From: Clostridia bacterium
GTDB taxonomy: Bacteria > Bacillota > Clostridia > Oscillospirales > CAG-272
Direction of reading: 5' to 3'
Assembly: GCA_017463485.1 (NCBI GenBank)
Contig: JAFTPD010000014.1
Location: forward strand, 1 to 32,971
Length of the DNA: 32,971 bases
Part shown: piece by piece, positions 6,435 through 15,195 of the stretch
How the letters are laid out: every line of letters begins with the position of its first letter
How positions within the stretch are numbered: the stretch's first letter is position 1
Made by a program: the position numbers and the translations under genes
The notes under the pieces: generated by a model
What the model was told of the DNA's origin: nothing
The model's input: only the letters and a program-made list of their open reading frames with translations
Database searches by the model: none

Positions 6435-6950
6435 ATGCACGAACAGAATAAACACCGCACAAGAAGAGAGAACGACCCTTTTTCGGGCGGCACACGTGGT
6501 TTATCCGAGGAGGAGGGCGTATTTAAAATAGCATTTTTTGCAGGACTTTTCGCGCTTCCCGTATCGCTCGGCATAGGGCTTGCACTGTTGCTTGCGCTGT
6601 CCTTTGCGGCGTATTCAAATCCCGATCCCGATAAGCTGATAGCTCCCCTCGGAATAACCGCGCTGATACTCACCTCGGTGCTCTGCGGATTTGTGTCCGC
6701 GCGAAGGGGAGGGAGAGCGGCGGTGCTGTGCGGACTTATGGGCGGCGGACTTTTTGCGTTGGCGCTCTTTGCAATATCGCTGTGCTTTGGCGACGAAACA
6801 ACAGCGGCGCTTACCCTCGGCGCAACGGGTGTAGTGGATCTTTTGCTTCACGCGGGAGTGATAGTGCTTGCACTGATAGGCGCGACGCTCAGCAACGCAC
6901 TGAAAAATGCCAAAGAGTCAAAGCCGAAGCATAGGTACAGAGCAGGGTAA
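6435..6950 (+). CDS. Four-helix membrane protein, possibly TIGR04086/YrzE-like
   Basis: A 171-residue integral membrane protein. A charged N-terminus of ~28 residues is followed by four hydrophobic segments, about residues 30-57, 69-85, 90-112 and 122-150, and a basic tail (KNAKESKPKHRYRAG). The second loop carries SARRGGRAAVLCGLMGGG, a Gly-rich stretch like that of small TIGR04086-type proteins found in spore formers, often near yajC. That family name is tentative. ATG 6435 follows TTGGAGGAAGAT; the open frame extends upstream without another ribosome site. Function unknown. Confidence 0.7.
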   Translation: MHEQNKHRTRRENDPFSGGTRGLSEEEGVFKIAFFAGLFALPVSLGIGLALLLALSFAAYSNPDPDKLIAPLGITALILTSVLCGFVSARRGGRAAVLCGLMGGGLFALALFAISLCFGDETTAALTLGATGVVDLLLHAGVIVLALIGATLSNALKNAKESKPKHRYRAG

Positions 6951-7000
6951 GAATTGGAAATCGCACCACGCTTGGCGTGTGCCAAAATGGAGTGGGGAAC

Positions 7001-7177
7001 GGGGCTGGCTCATTTAAGCCAGCCCCTCGAAAATGGCGGCAAGGAACCCGCCATTTTCGGAAACTCGAACGTTTTTGGCGCTTTTTGGAGAAAAATTTAT
7101 ACTTTTTAGCGCCAAAATGACGAATTTCATTCGTCAAGTTCGATTTCGTGGGCTGGATCACGTTAGTGAGCCAGCCC
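7001..7177. repeat. Nested-hairpin element with 11-bp perfect inverted ends
   Basis: The 338-base gap between 6950 and 7289 is filled by a symmetrical block. GGGCTGGCTCA (7002-7012) and its exact complement TGAGCCAGCCC (7167-7177) form the ends. Inside are several stems: GGGGCTGGCT/AGCCAGCCCC (7001-7010/7017-7026), CGAAAATGGCGG/CCGCCATTTTCG (7028-7039/7048-7059), TTTTGGCGCT/AGCGCCAAAA (~7073-7126), TGACGAA/TTCGTCA (~7127-7138), and GGGCTGG/CCAGCCC (7150-7156/7171-7177). GGTTTTT follows, so the last stem could act as a terminator. Just before it, AAATCGCACCACGCTT (6958-6973) is shared with 24210-24225. Confidence 0.7.
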
Positions 7178-7226
7178 GGTTTTTGCTTGAAAATCTTGTG
7201 TTCAAAAAAAGTTTTTACTTTATATA

Positions 7227-7255
7227 TATACAAAGTGAAAAATATGTGTTATAAT
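7227..7255 (+). promoter_or_regulatory. Possible promoter of the PHP phosphatase operon
   Basis: TATAAT (7250-7255) with a weak -35 TATACA (7227-7232) 17 bases upstream, 33 bases before the start. The -10 is perfect and the -35 poor. Confidence 0.45.
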
Positions 7256-7288
7256 GTAGAAAGAGAAATATGCTTTGTTGAGGGAAAT

Positions 7289-8122
7289 ATGGTTTACTGC
7301 GATCTTCATACACATACACGCTTCTCATTTGACGGTGCGGATCATTCTACTCCCGACGCTCTTTGCCGCCGTGCTTTGGAGGTTGGGCTTACCGACCTTG
7401 CTATCACCGACCACTGCGACGTAAACGGCGAGGTGGAGGGACTTTATGACATATACGACGCCGACGCGGCGTACACAGCCGTGATGGAGGCAAAGGAAAA
7501 ATATCGCGGCAGGCTCAATCTTTTGTACGGTATTGAGCTTGGCAACGCGCACCAATATCCCGACTATGCCCGCGCCGCCCTTGCTCGTCACCCCTACGAG
7601 TTTGTTATCGGATCGCTCCACAATTTGCGTGACGTGCCCGATTTCTACTACATAAACTTTGAAAAAATGCGAGAGCCTCTTGTCCACAGTCTGTTCTCCC
7701 GCGCACTCGACGAAACTATGGAAATGTGCGCCTTTGACGTGGACGGCAGGTCGCCGTTTACCGCCGTGGGACATATTACGTATATGCACAGATACGTTGC
7801 GGTGGGAAAGCGGACGATGGATTTCAAGCGGCACTACGACAAGCTTGCCGCGCTCTATGAGCTTATCATCAAACGTGATATTGCGCTTGAGCTTAACGTT
7901 TCCACCCTTGCAAAGGGTCTTGGAATCACCATGCCGACGCTGGAGCTGTTGAAGCTGTACCGCGACTGCGGCGGACGGCTTGTAACTACGGGCTCGGACG
8001 CTCACTGCCCCGAGGATATCGGACGGGCGATACGAAAGGGACACGCCCTCCTGCTCGCGGCGGGCTTTGACGAGGTGCTGACCGTGCGCGATGGCGAGAG
8101 GGTACTCCAAAAAATAAACTGA
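7289..8122 (+). CDS. PHP-domain phosphatase, histidinol-phosphatase (HisJ) family
   Basis: A 277-residue cytosolic metal-dependent phosphoesterase of the PHP superfamily. The N-terminal DLHTHT (His7, His9) starts the trinuclear metal site. It continues with AITDHCDV, LLYGIELGN, FVIGSLHNL, AVGHITYMHRY and TTGSDAHCPEDIG. Length and motif order match HisJ-type histidinol phosphatases, but no other his gene is nearby, so the true substrate is uncertain. ATG 7289 gives the conventional M-V-Y-C-D-L-H start after TTGAGGG; spacing to the ribosome site is short. It heads a tightly spaced forward cluster, with the next gene 21 bases on. Confidence 0.82.
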   Translation: MVYCDLHTHTRFSFDGADHSTPDALCRRALEVGLTDLAITDHCDVNGEVEGLYDIYDADAAYTAVMEAKEKYRGRLNLLYGIELGNAHQYPDYARAALARHPYEFVIGSLHNLRDVPDFYYINFEKMREPLVHSLFSRALDETMEMCAFDVDGRSPFTAVGHITYMHRYVAVGKRTMDFKRHYDKLAALYELIIKRDIALELNVSTLAKGLGITMPTLELLKLYRDCGGRLVTTGSDAHCPEDIGRAIRKGHALLLAAGFDEVLTVRDGERVLQKIN

Positions 8123-8143
8123 CGTAAAGGAGCTTTGTAAAAT

Positions 8144-9772
8144 ATGAAGCTTGAAAATTTCAGCCTTATATATCCCGACGGCGAAAGCAAGAATCGCCAC
8201 ACGTCGGGCAGTGCGCTCCCCGACGTGGATATGTATACCCTGCAGGAGCTCGGCTTCCTCGAAATGTTTGAATTGAAAAGCCGCGAGGTGAGTGAATTTT
8301 TCACCACCTGTCCCGCTGTTATCGCGTACCGCAACGCGACCTTTACGGATATGCTGAACAATCCGTCGCTCGCGGATACCTTGAACCGACTCGTTCCCAT
8401 ACTGAATGACATTACCGAGCTTCGCAGACTTGAGGGTGAGAGCGGCGAGGACACCTCGGCTTATCTGTCCAGCCTGACGGAGATAGAGCTGTATATTTCC
8501 TCCGTCGATACCTTGCACAAGGGGCTTTCGGAGGTTGCGGACAATCTGCACGGCACGGCGTTTCTCCGCCTTGCGGACTACGTGCGCGAGCTTGCCGAAT
8601 CGGATTATTACCGGGAGCTTAACGAAAAGCTTGCCGAGCTTACTCAGAGAGTAAGAGAGATAAAGAGCGTTACCGTTGGTGTCAATCTGGACGCACAGCT
8701 TCGCCCGTCGGATGCGGGAGTGCTGTCGGTAAACGCACAGCCCTTCAAATCGGGCGAGGTGCTGGATAAAATACTGCGCCTTAATTTCAAGGACGACGAA
8801 TATACTTGTATTGCAAGCCTGGTTCCGTTTGGCAAAAAGCATTCGGACAATCAAAAAACCGCGCTTTCACTTGCATTCAATTCGGCTATCAACGACGTGT
8901 ACCGCTCTTCCTTGCGGTCATGGAAAAAGATAATACAAACGTACGTTCTGGAGAACACCGACTTTTTGCTGGAGCTTATGCCCGAGATAGAATTTTTGAC
9001 TCGCGGAACACAGCTGCAGAGGGAGCTTATGCGGCGCGGCTGTAAGCTGTCAGCTCCTACCGTTCTGCCCGCAGAGCAAAAGGCGTTTGTGGCACGGGGT
9101 CTTTACAATCCCGCCGTGGCGCTCAAGCTGCCCGAGGGAGAGGAGATAGTGTCTAACGATATTGCCTTCGACGAGAGCGCGGATAACGCTATGATATACG
9201 TGCTGACGGGCCCCAACCGAGGAGGAAAATCGGTCATAACCTGCGCTATCGGTATCGCTCAGGTAATGTTCCAGCTTGGAATGTTTTTGCCTGCGACACA
9301 CATCGAGCTGTCGGTGGCTGACGGGATATATACCCATTTCCCGACGGGTGCTGACGATACTATCGACAAGGGACGTCTGGGCGAGGAATGTGCGCGACTC
9401 GGAGATATTTTTGACGCAGTTACGCCGCAGAGCCTTGTTTTGCTGGACGAATCGCTGTCGTCTACGGGCTCGTTTGAGGCTTCCTATATTGCCGCCGAGG
9501 TGCTGGCGGGCTTTGCCCGCGTGGGATGTCGTTGCCTGTTCGCGACCCACTTGCACGAGCTTGCGGCACAGATAGACGATATCAATGCACGAGCCGCCGA
9601 GAGCGGAGGCGCGAGAATTGATACTCTGGTCGCGGGAATAGAGGGCGAGGGCAAGCGTTCCTTTATCATCACTCGCGCCAAGCCCGACGGAAGATCCTAC
9701 GCCCGCGATATCGCGGAAAAATACGGACTTACCTACGAGTCCATCATTCAGAAGATCACTCAATCCAAATAA
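8144..9772 (+). CDS. MutS-family ATPase lacking the mismatch-recognition domains
   Basis: A 542-residue protein of the MutS superfamily. The C-terminal ABC-type ATPase is complete: Walker A TGPNRGGKS (residues 355-363), Walker B LVLLDESLSSTG and the H-loop FATHLHELA. The first ~330 residues are helical and correspond to the lever and clamp region (for example EIELYISSVDTLHKGLSE). The N-terminal mismatch-binding and connector domains of MutS are absent, as is a C-terminal Smr nuclease, so it is a reduced MutS paralogue rather than MutS1 or MutS2. The role is unknown; DNA binding or remodelling is likely. ATG 8144 follows AAAGGAGCTTTGTAAAAT. It is followed 18 bases later by an Lrp-type regulator. 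Confidence 0.85.
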   Translation: MKLENFSLIYPDGESKNRHTSGSALPDVDMYTLQELGFLEMFELKSREVSEFFTTCPAVIAYRNATFTDMLNNPSLADTLNRLVPILNDITELRRLEGESGEDTSAYLSSLTEIELYISSVDTLHKGLSEVADNLHGTAFLRLADYVRELAESDYYRELNEKLAELTQRVREIKSVTVGVNLDAQLRPSDAGVLSVNAQPFKSGEVLDKILRLNFKDDEYTCIASLVPFGKKHSDNQKTALSLAFNSAINDVYRSSLRSWKKIIQTYVLENTDFLLELMPEIEFLTRGTQLQRELMRRGCKLSAPTVLPAEQKAFVARGLYNPAVALKLPEGEEIVSNDIAFDESADNAMIYVLTGPNRGGKSVITCAIGIAQVMFQLGMFLPATHIELSVADGIYTHFPTGADDTIDKGRLGEECARLGDIFDAVTPQSLVLLDESLSSTGSFEASYIAAEVLAGFARVGCRCLFATHLHELAAQIDDINARAAESGGARIDTLVAGIEGEGKRSFIITRAKPDGRSYARDIAEKYGLTYESIIQKITQSK

Positions 9773-9790
9773 GTCAAGGAGGACGGTTAA

Positions 9791-10270
9791 ATGGATCAGT
9801 TTTTGAAGACTATTGAGGACAACGCCACGCTGACGGAAAAAGAGCTGGCGGTCATGTTCAACAAGGAGGTTGGCGACATTCGCGCCATGATAAAGAAGTA
9901 CGAGGAGGACGGCGTTATCCTCGGATACAAGACTATTATTGACTGGGATAAGACCGACCGTGAGTACGTTTCGGCTATGATCGAGGTAAAGATCACTCCT
10001 CAGCGTGACCGCGGCTTTGACCGTATCGCGGAGAAGATATACAACTATCCCGAGGTACAGAGCCTGTATCTTATGTCGTCGGGCGGCTTTGACCTTTGTG
10101 TGCTTATTGAGGGACGCACCATGAAGGAGGTCGCGTACTTCGTTGCGCAAAAGCTTGCTCCCATTGAGGACGTGGTTTCTACCGCAACTCACTTCGTTCT
10201 CCGCAAGTATAAGGACAAGGGTATCATCTACGGCGCGGAGGAGCCGGACGAAAGGGGATATTTCATCTGA
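9791..10270 (+). CDS. Lrp/AsnC-family transcriptional regulator
   Basis: A 159-residue protein with an N-terminal winged helix (LTEKELAVMFNKEVGDIRAMIKKYEEDG, then VILGYKTIIDWDK) and a C-terminal RAM/Lrp ligand-binding domain (VSAMIEVKITPQRDRGFDRIA, EVQSLYLMSSGGFDLCVLIEG, VVSTATHFVLRKYKDKG). Such proteins sense amino acids or related metabolites and form octamers on DNA. Its stop overlaps the start of the aminotransferase by one base (TGATG), so the two are translationally coupled, and the aminotransferase is its most likely target or the source of its ligand. Ribosome site AAGGAGGA before ATG 9791. Confidence 0.9.
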   Translation: MDQFLKTIEDNATLTEKELAVMFNKEVGDIRAMIKKYEEDGVILGYKTIIDWDKTDREYVSAMIEVKITPQRDRGFDRIAEKIYNYPEVQSLYLMSSGGFDLCVLIEGRTMKEVAYFVAQKLAPIEDVVSTATHFVLRKYKDKGIIYGAEEPDERGYFI

Positions 10271-11445
10271 TGTCATCTATTGATTACGAGCGCATACTGC
10301 CGCGCAAGATAGTGGATATGCCTGCGTCGGGTATTCGAAAATTTTTCGATATCCTTGACTCCATGCAGGACGTCGTTGCGCTTACGGTAGGTCAGCCCGA
10401 CTTTGCCACTCCGTGGCATATTCGCGAGGCGGGTATTGAAAGTCTGGAAAAGGGAAAGACCTACTATACGTCAAACGCAGGAACTCCCGAATTGCGCCGC
10501 GAGATATGCAATTATTTGAAACGTCGGTTCGATCTTGAATACGACCCGATACACGAAACGGTAGTCACCGTCGGCGGCAGTGAGGCTATCGACATAGCCG
10601 TGCGCGCCGTGGTAGAGCCGGGGGATGAGGTCATTATCCCCACACCCTGCTTCGTCTGCTACGAGCCTATCGTGCGGATGGCGGGCGGTACTCCGGTTAT
10701 TATCGAAACCAAAAACGAGGATAAGTTCAAGCTTACCCCCGAGGCGCTTGCAAGAGCTATCACGCCTAAGACCAAGATGCTGGTGCTTCCTTACCCCAAC
10801 AATCCTACGGGCGCTATCATGACCGCCGAGGAGCTGGAGGGCATCGCGCAGGTGCTTCGAGATACGAATATCGTAGTTCTGTCCGACGAGATATACGCCG
10901 AGCTGACTTACGGCAGAAAGCATACGTCTATTGCGTCCATCCCGGGAATGCATGAGCGTACCATTCTCGTCAGCGGATTTTCAAAGGCATACGCCATGAC
11001 GGGCTGGCGACTAGGCTATCTGTGCGCCCCCGCACCCTTGGCGGTGCAGATGCTCAAGATCCATCAGTACGCTATAATGTGCGCACCCACCACAGCCCAG
11101 CTTGCGGCTATCGAGGCGCTCAAAAACGGCGACGAGGACGTGCGCATGATGACGGAGGAATACAACCGCCGCCGCAGATTTATACATCAGGGACTCAGGG
11201 ATATCGGAATTGAAGCCTTCGAGCCGGAGGGTGCGTTCTATATCTATCCCGAGATAGGCAAGTTTGGTCTTTCGTCCGAGGAGTTTTGCGAGCGATTGCT
11301 CTACGAGCATAATTGCGCTATCGTTCCGGGTGTCGCATTCGGAGATAGCGGCGAGGGCTTTGCACGAATCTCGTATGCGTATTCCATAAAGCACATTACC
11401 GAGGCTCTTGAACGCATGGATGCGTTTGTCAAAAAACTCAAGTAA
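10270..11445 (+). CDS. Class I/II pyridoxal-phosphate aminotransferase
   Basis: A 391-residue fold-type I aminotransferase. It shows VALTVGQPDFATP near residue 36, the substrate-side motif YPNNPTG (about 175-181), LSDEIYAEL, the PLP lysine Lys239 in SGFSKAYAMTGWRLGY, and ARISYAYS near the C-terminus, where the conserved arginine binds the substrate carboxylate. This is the group containing aspartate, aromatic and PatA-type aminotransferases; the exact substrate cannot be read from the sequence. The start ATG at 10270 shares one base with the stop of the Lrp-type regulator, forming a regulator-enzyme pair common in Firmicutes and Archaea. Confidence 0.9.
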   Translation: MSSIDYERILPRKIVDMPASGIRKFFDILDSMQDVVALTVGQPDFATPWHIREAGIESLEKGKTYYTSNAGTPELRREICNYLKRRFDLEYDPIHETVVTVGGSEAIDIAVRAVVEPGDEVIIPTPCFVCYEPIVRMAGGTPVIIETKNEDKFKLTPEALARAITPKTKMLVLPYPNNPTGAIMTAEELEGIAQVLRDTNIVVLSDEIYAELTYGRKHTSIASIPGMHERTILVSGFSKAYAMTGWRLGYLCAPAPLAVQMLKIHQYAIMCAPTTAQLAAIEALKNGDEDVRMMTEEYNRRRRFIHQGLRDIGIEAFEPEGAFYIYPEIGKFGLSSEEFCERLLYEHNCAIVPGVAFGDSGEGFARISYAYSIKHITEALERMDAFVKKLK

Positions 11446-11487
11446 GTTAAAAAATCTCACAATATAAATTCTAAAATGGAGGATGTC

Positions 11488-14451
11488 ATGAAAAGATTTT
11501 TTAAAGTAACTCCCGCACTGCTCCTGATAGCGGCGATGCTTTTGTCAATGCTTGCGGTATTCCCCGTAGCGGCGGCTACCACCAATGGTACGGGCTACGA
11601 CTCCGCTGATGACGTTGTTTACAAAACGTACAGCGGCTATATCGCAAACTGGGGCGCCCGCGAAGAGGATTGTGTATTCCTTTCCTCAAAAGCGCAGAGC
11701 TTCTACACGGGTAACTACACCTTTGACGTTATGTCGCAGAAGGCAGGCGGCACAACGCAGGCAAATGCACCTTCAAGTGCGCTGTATTCCGAGCTTAATA
11801 GCTTTATGAGCTCCAAGCACACACACAACACCAGTTACTCCGAAACAAAGGACCTTTACAAGTATACTGACTGCACCTTTAGCAACACAAGCACCATTTC
11901 CAGCTTCTACTCGGGTACGTCTATAAGCGGCACTTGGGACGGCGGCTCTACTTGGAATCGCGAGCATACATGGCCCAACAGCAAGGGACTTGGCGGAAGC
12001 GACGAGAACGATATTATGATGCTCCGTCCTACCTCCACCTCTGAAAACAGCTCTCGCGGCAACACCGCTTACGGAGAATCCTCCTCCTACTATAACCCCA
12101 ATAAGGAAAGTAACGGCGCTCACGACCTTCGCGGCGACGTGGCTCGTATCATGCTCTACACCTACGTCCGTTGGGGCAACACCAACCGCATGTGGGGAAC
12201 AAATGGCGTTATGGAGAGCATGGACGTTATGCTTAAGTGGATGGCGGCAGACCCCGTTGACACCTGGGAAATGGGACGCAACGACGCAGTTCAGTCCATT
12301 ACAGGCACGAGAAACGTGTTCGTTGACTATCCCGAGTACGCTTGGTTGCTGTTCGGCAAGAGCGTTCCTACCGATATGGTAACTCCTTCGGGACTTGCAA
12401 GTGGCGGTAATATCGAAGCAGGCACGGGCGGTTCGGATATTGTAACTCCCGATCCTACTCCTTCCGTAACCGTAACTGTTGTTGAAAATCCCGAGGTTGG
12501 CGTGGCATATAAGCTGATGACCGATCACGAAACGGTAGGCAAGAAGCTTTATCTCACGGGCGCAGTAGCAAACAAGGATTACTATTTTGCCTCCACCGAG
12601 GACGCAAGCTCCGCCGTTGACGTTTATCTTGAAGCGGCAGACAGTGGATATAAGGTGTACTTTACACTTAACGGCACAAAGACCTATATCACCGTAACGC
12701 AGAACAATACATATTACAACGCAGGCTTTGTTACCTCTGCAAGCGACGCGGCGGTATTTACCTGGAATACCACGTATAATACGCTCACCACTACCGTTTC
12801 CGACGGTACGGAGTGCTATCTTGGAATGTACGACACTTACGAAACCTTCAGCGCATCCAAGATCTCTTATGCAAGCAGTGACGGATCGTTTACAAGCGCC
12901 CTTGTAACCGTGGAGGTCTCAGCAGAAACTCAGCCGACGGTTACCGAGCCCACAGAGTCCGAAACGACCACCAAGCCCGTAGATCCCACGCTCCCCGACG
13001 CAAGTTTTAATAAGCTGTATACCTTTGCGGATTACACCGCAGGCGCGCAGTACGGTGACGAAACTCATAAGCTTGACGATTATCTTACCGTGACCACTCA
13101 CAACGGCGGAGCTTGGTTTACTACACAGCTCAGACTGTACCAGAGTGATGATAACGACGGTTGGGCGATTCTGACTCTTGCAGACGGCAACGTATTTGGA
13201 AGCCTTACGTTTAACGCAGGCCATAAGGCGGCTCACCTTATGGTTTACGGCTCAAATGACGGCAATGAATGGACGCTCATTGAGGACGTAGCTACAACCA
13301 CCGCCTACAAGGACTACACCGTAGACACTGCGGGCTACCCTATGATTAAGCTGGACGCAGAGAGCAACCAGGTAAGAATTGCAAGCATCAACGCAACCAT
13401 ATATTGCGACGAGGAGGATCTCCCCGTCGAAACCGAGACTCAGCCTACCGTGACCGAGCCCACGACCACTAAACCCGTCGAGTCGGAAACCGAGCCTACT
13501 ACCACAAAGCCTGTGATCCCCGACGTTGACCCCGACGGCACGGTTACGGCTACGCTGACGTTTGACAGCACTGCTAACCGCACGTCTTTTGACGAAAATC
13601 AGCAGGTATGGGAGGGCAGCGGTATTACTCTTACGAATGATAAGACAAGTACCTCTACCGCTATTGCCGACTACTCCAATCCCTTGCGTATGTATAAGAA
13701 CTCCGACGTTACGGTCACCGCTGGCGGCAACAAGATAACCAAGATCGTTTTCACCGCAGCTGGTGAAGCTAAGTATAAGACGGCTATCGGAGAGTCGCTT
13801 ACCGCCGCAGGCTACAACGTTACCGTTGACGGCAACGACTATATCATCACCCCCAATTCCGAGACCGTAGCGTTTACCTTGACGGCGCAAGGAAGACTTG
13901 CAAGCATCACCGTAACCTATGCTTGGGAAAACGTTGGTGGTGAGGATAGCGATACCGAGCCTGACGTATCCGAGACCGAGCCCGCTGTATCTGACACAGA
14001 GCCCGTTGATCCCGAAACTACCGAGCCTGCAACCTCTGATACAGAGCCCGAAACGACAGAGCCCACCACCGACCCCGAAACCACCGAGCCGACCTGCTCT
14101 CACGAAGCAGGAAAGTGGGAGGTTATCGTCGAGCCCACCGAGGAATACGAGGGACTCCGCGAGTTCAACTGCCCCGATTGCGGACACTACGACAGCGAAA
14201 CACTGCCCATAGTTGAGGCAGGTCAGACGACCGACGGAGAGGAAAATACCACCGAGCCCGAGATTGAGAGCCATATCGATACGATACTGACTCAGCCCGA
14301 CACTACCGAGCCGAGCAGCGAGGGTGCAACTACCACCGAGGGCGGAGTATCCGTACCGAGCGGATGCACGTCCACCGTGTCTTACGGACTCCTTGCAGTT
14401 CTTGGACTTGCAGTTATCCCCATGCTTGCAAAGAGCAAGAAAAAGGAATAA
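11488..14451 (+). CDS. Secreted multidomain endonuclease I, cell-surface anchored
   Basis: A 987-residue exported protein. Residues 1-31 form a signal peptide (KRFFK, hydrophobic core, VAAA). Residues ~40-290 are an Endonuclease I (PF04231-type) DNase: WNREHTWPNS with catalytic His160, NDIMMLRPTS, HDLRGDVARIMLYTYVRW. Three beta-rich domains follow (about 330-475, 505-640 and 680-815), separated by Thr/Glu/Pro linkers with repeated TEPT/TTKP motifs. A short CxxC module (CSHEAGKW...CPDCGHY) comes near 870. The C-terminus has a membrane helix (YGLLAVLGLAVIPML) and a KSKKKE tail but no LPXTG. ATG 11488 is chosen because GGAGGATGTC lies before it; an upstream ATG at 11476 overlaps that ribosome site. 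It may digest extracellular DNA for nutrients or in biofilms (inference). Confidence 0.85.
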   Translation: MKRFFKVTPALLLIAAMLLSMLAVFPVAAATTNGTGYDSADDVVYKTYSGYIANWGAREEDCVFLSSKAQSFYTGNYTFDVMSQKAGGTTQANAPSSALYSELNSFMSSKHTHNTSYSETKDLYKYTDCTFSNTSTISSFYSGTSISGTWDGGSTWNREHTWPNSKGLGGSDENDIMMLRPTSTSENSSRGNTAYGESSSYYNPNKESNGAHDLRGDVARIMLYTYVRWGNTNRMWGTNGVMESMDVMLKWMAADPVDTWEMGRNDAVQSITGTRNVFVDYPEYAWLLFGKSVPTDMVTPSGLASGGNIEAGTGGSDIVTPDPTPSVTVTVVENPEVGVAYKLMTDHETVGKKLYLTGAVANKDYYFASTEDASSAVDVYLEAADSGYKVYFTLNGTKTYITVTQNNTYYNAGFVTSASDAAVFTWNTTYNTLTTTVSDGTECYLGMYDTYETFSASKISYASSDGSFTSALVTVEVSAETQPTVTEPTESETTTKPVDPTLPDASFNKLYTFADYTAGAQYGDETHKLDDYLTVTTHNGGAWFTTQLRLYQSDDNDGWAILTLADGNVFGSLTFNAGHKAAHLMVYGSNDGNEWTLIEDVATTTAYKDYTVDTAGYPMIKLDAESNQVRIASINATIYCDEEDLPVETETQPTVTEPTTTKPVESETEPTTTKPVIPDVDPDGTVTATLTFDSTANRTSFDENQQVWEGSGITLTNDKTSTSTAIADYSNPLRMYKNSDVTVTAGGNKITKIVFTAAGEAKYKTAIGESLTAAGYNVTVDGNDYIITPNSETVAFTLTAQGRLASITVTYAWENVGGEDSDTEPDVSETEPAVSDTEPVDPETTEPATSDTEPETTEPTTDPETTEPTCSHEAGKWEVIVEPTEEYEGLREFNCPDCGHYDSETLPIVEAGQTTDGEENTTEPEIESHIDTILTQPDTTEPSSEGATTTEGGVSVPSGCTSTVSYGLLAVLGLAVIPMLAKSKKKE

Positions 14452-14458
14452 AACCAAC

Positions 14459-14486
14459 GGGGGCTGTCGCATTTGCGACAGCCCCC
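14459..14486 (+). terminator. Strong hairpin after the endonuclease gene
   Basis: GGGGGCTGTCGC (14459-14470), loop ATTT, GCGACAGCCCCC (14475-14486): a perfect 12-bp stem. It is followed by AAAA, not T, so it may protect mRNA or attenuate readthrough rather than be a full terminator. Confidence 0.5.
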
Positions 14487-14502
14487 AAAACGGAAGGAAG
14501 AT

Positions 14503-15144
14503 ATGACAACTTTACTATTCGTGCGGCACGGCGAGAGCGAGGCAAACCGCGAAAAATTTTTTGCGGGACAAGCGGACGTGGCTCTCCTGCCCGAGGGAGA
14601 GGAGCAGGCGGCGATGACCGCGCGGTATATTGCAGAAAACCATCAAGTCAGTCGAGTTTATGCAAGCGATCTTTGCCGCGCCAAGAGGACGGGCGAGATC
14701 ATCGCCGAGGCGTCGGGCGCAGAGCTTTTGATTTGCCCCGAACTTCGTGAGATATATGCCGGCGAATGGCAGGGCAAAAAATTTGATATACTTGAGGAAG
14801 AATACAGGGACGGCTATGCACGATGGAGGCAGGATATAGGTAACTGCATCTGCGACGGAGGGGAGAGCGTATGCGCTCTTGCCGAGCGAGTGTTTGCCGT
14901 TTGTGTTGAGATCGCTGAAAAAAACGACGGTAAAACCGTGGTCATAGCTACTCACGCCACGCCTATCCGAGCGTTTTTGTGCCTTGGAAAGGGAAAACGC
15001 ATGGACGACATGAAAAATATTCCGTGGGTATCAAACGCCTCGGTGACGAAAGCCGTATATGATAACGGAAAATGGATCATTGAAGGTGTTGGTGAGGACG
15101 CGCATCTTTCTCGCTTGCGTACGGTTCTCCCGACAAATGTATGA
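14503..15144 (+). CDS. Histidine phosphatase (phosphoglycerate mutase-like) family protein
   Basis: A 213-residue cytosolic enzyme of the branch-1 histidine phosphatase superfamily. The catalytic motif is LFVRHGESEANR (nucleophile His in RHGE). VYASDLCRAKRTGEII, ELREIYAGEWQG (acid/base Glu) and VIATHATPIRAFL (second His) complete the active site. Such enzymes include alpha-ribazole phosphatase CobC, phosphoserine phosphatases and broad phosphomonoesterases; the substrate here is not determined. ATG 14503 follows GGAAGGAAGAT. It ends the forward cluster and converges on recG across a bidirectional terminator. Confidence 0.87.
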   Translation: MTTLLFVRHGESEANREKFFAGQADVALLPEGEEQAAMTARYIAENHQVSRVYASDLCRAKRTGEIIAEASGAELLICPELREIYAGEWQGKKFDILEEEYRDGYARWRQDIGNCICDGGESVCALAERVFAVCVEIAEKNDGKTVVIATHATPIRAFLCLGKGKRMDDMKNIPWVSNASVTKAVYDNGKWIIEGVGEDAHLSRLRTVLPTNV

Positions 15145-15149
15145 TAAAA

Positions 15150-15195
15150 AATGCTGTCGAATTAGGGAACGCTCCTAATTCGACAGCATTTTTTT
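15150..15195. terminator. Bidirectional terminator between the phosphatase gene and recG
   Basis: AATGCTGTCGAATTAGG (15150-15166) pairs perfectly with CCTAATTCGACAGCATT (15174-15190), followed by TTTTT; the opposite side has an A run (15145-15151). Confidence 0.9.

Noticed and set aside
7325-8854. 509-codon open frame on the reverse strand over the PHP and MutS-like genes
   Set aside because: It is antisense to two clearly recognised proteins with full motif sets, has no ribosome site, and its translation shows no family motifs. The same reasoning removes the long frames at 9050-10276, 13252-14472 and 11773-12528 (reverse) and 18563-19801 and 19806-20921 (forward).
12930-14350. Thr/Glu/Pro repeats in the endonuclease as a DNA repeat or recombination array
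   Set aside because: The repetition is at the protein level (TEPT, TTKP) with varied codons; it is a low-complexity linker, not a conserved DNA repeat.
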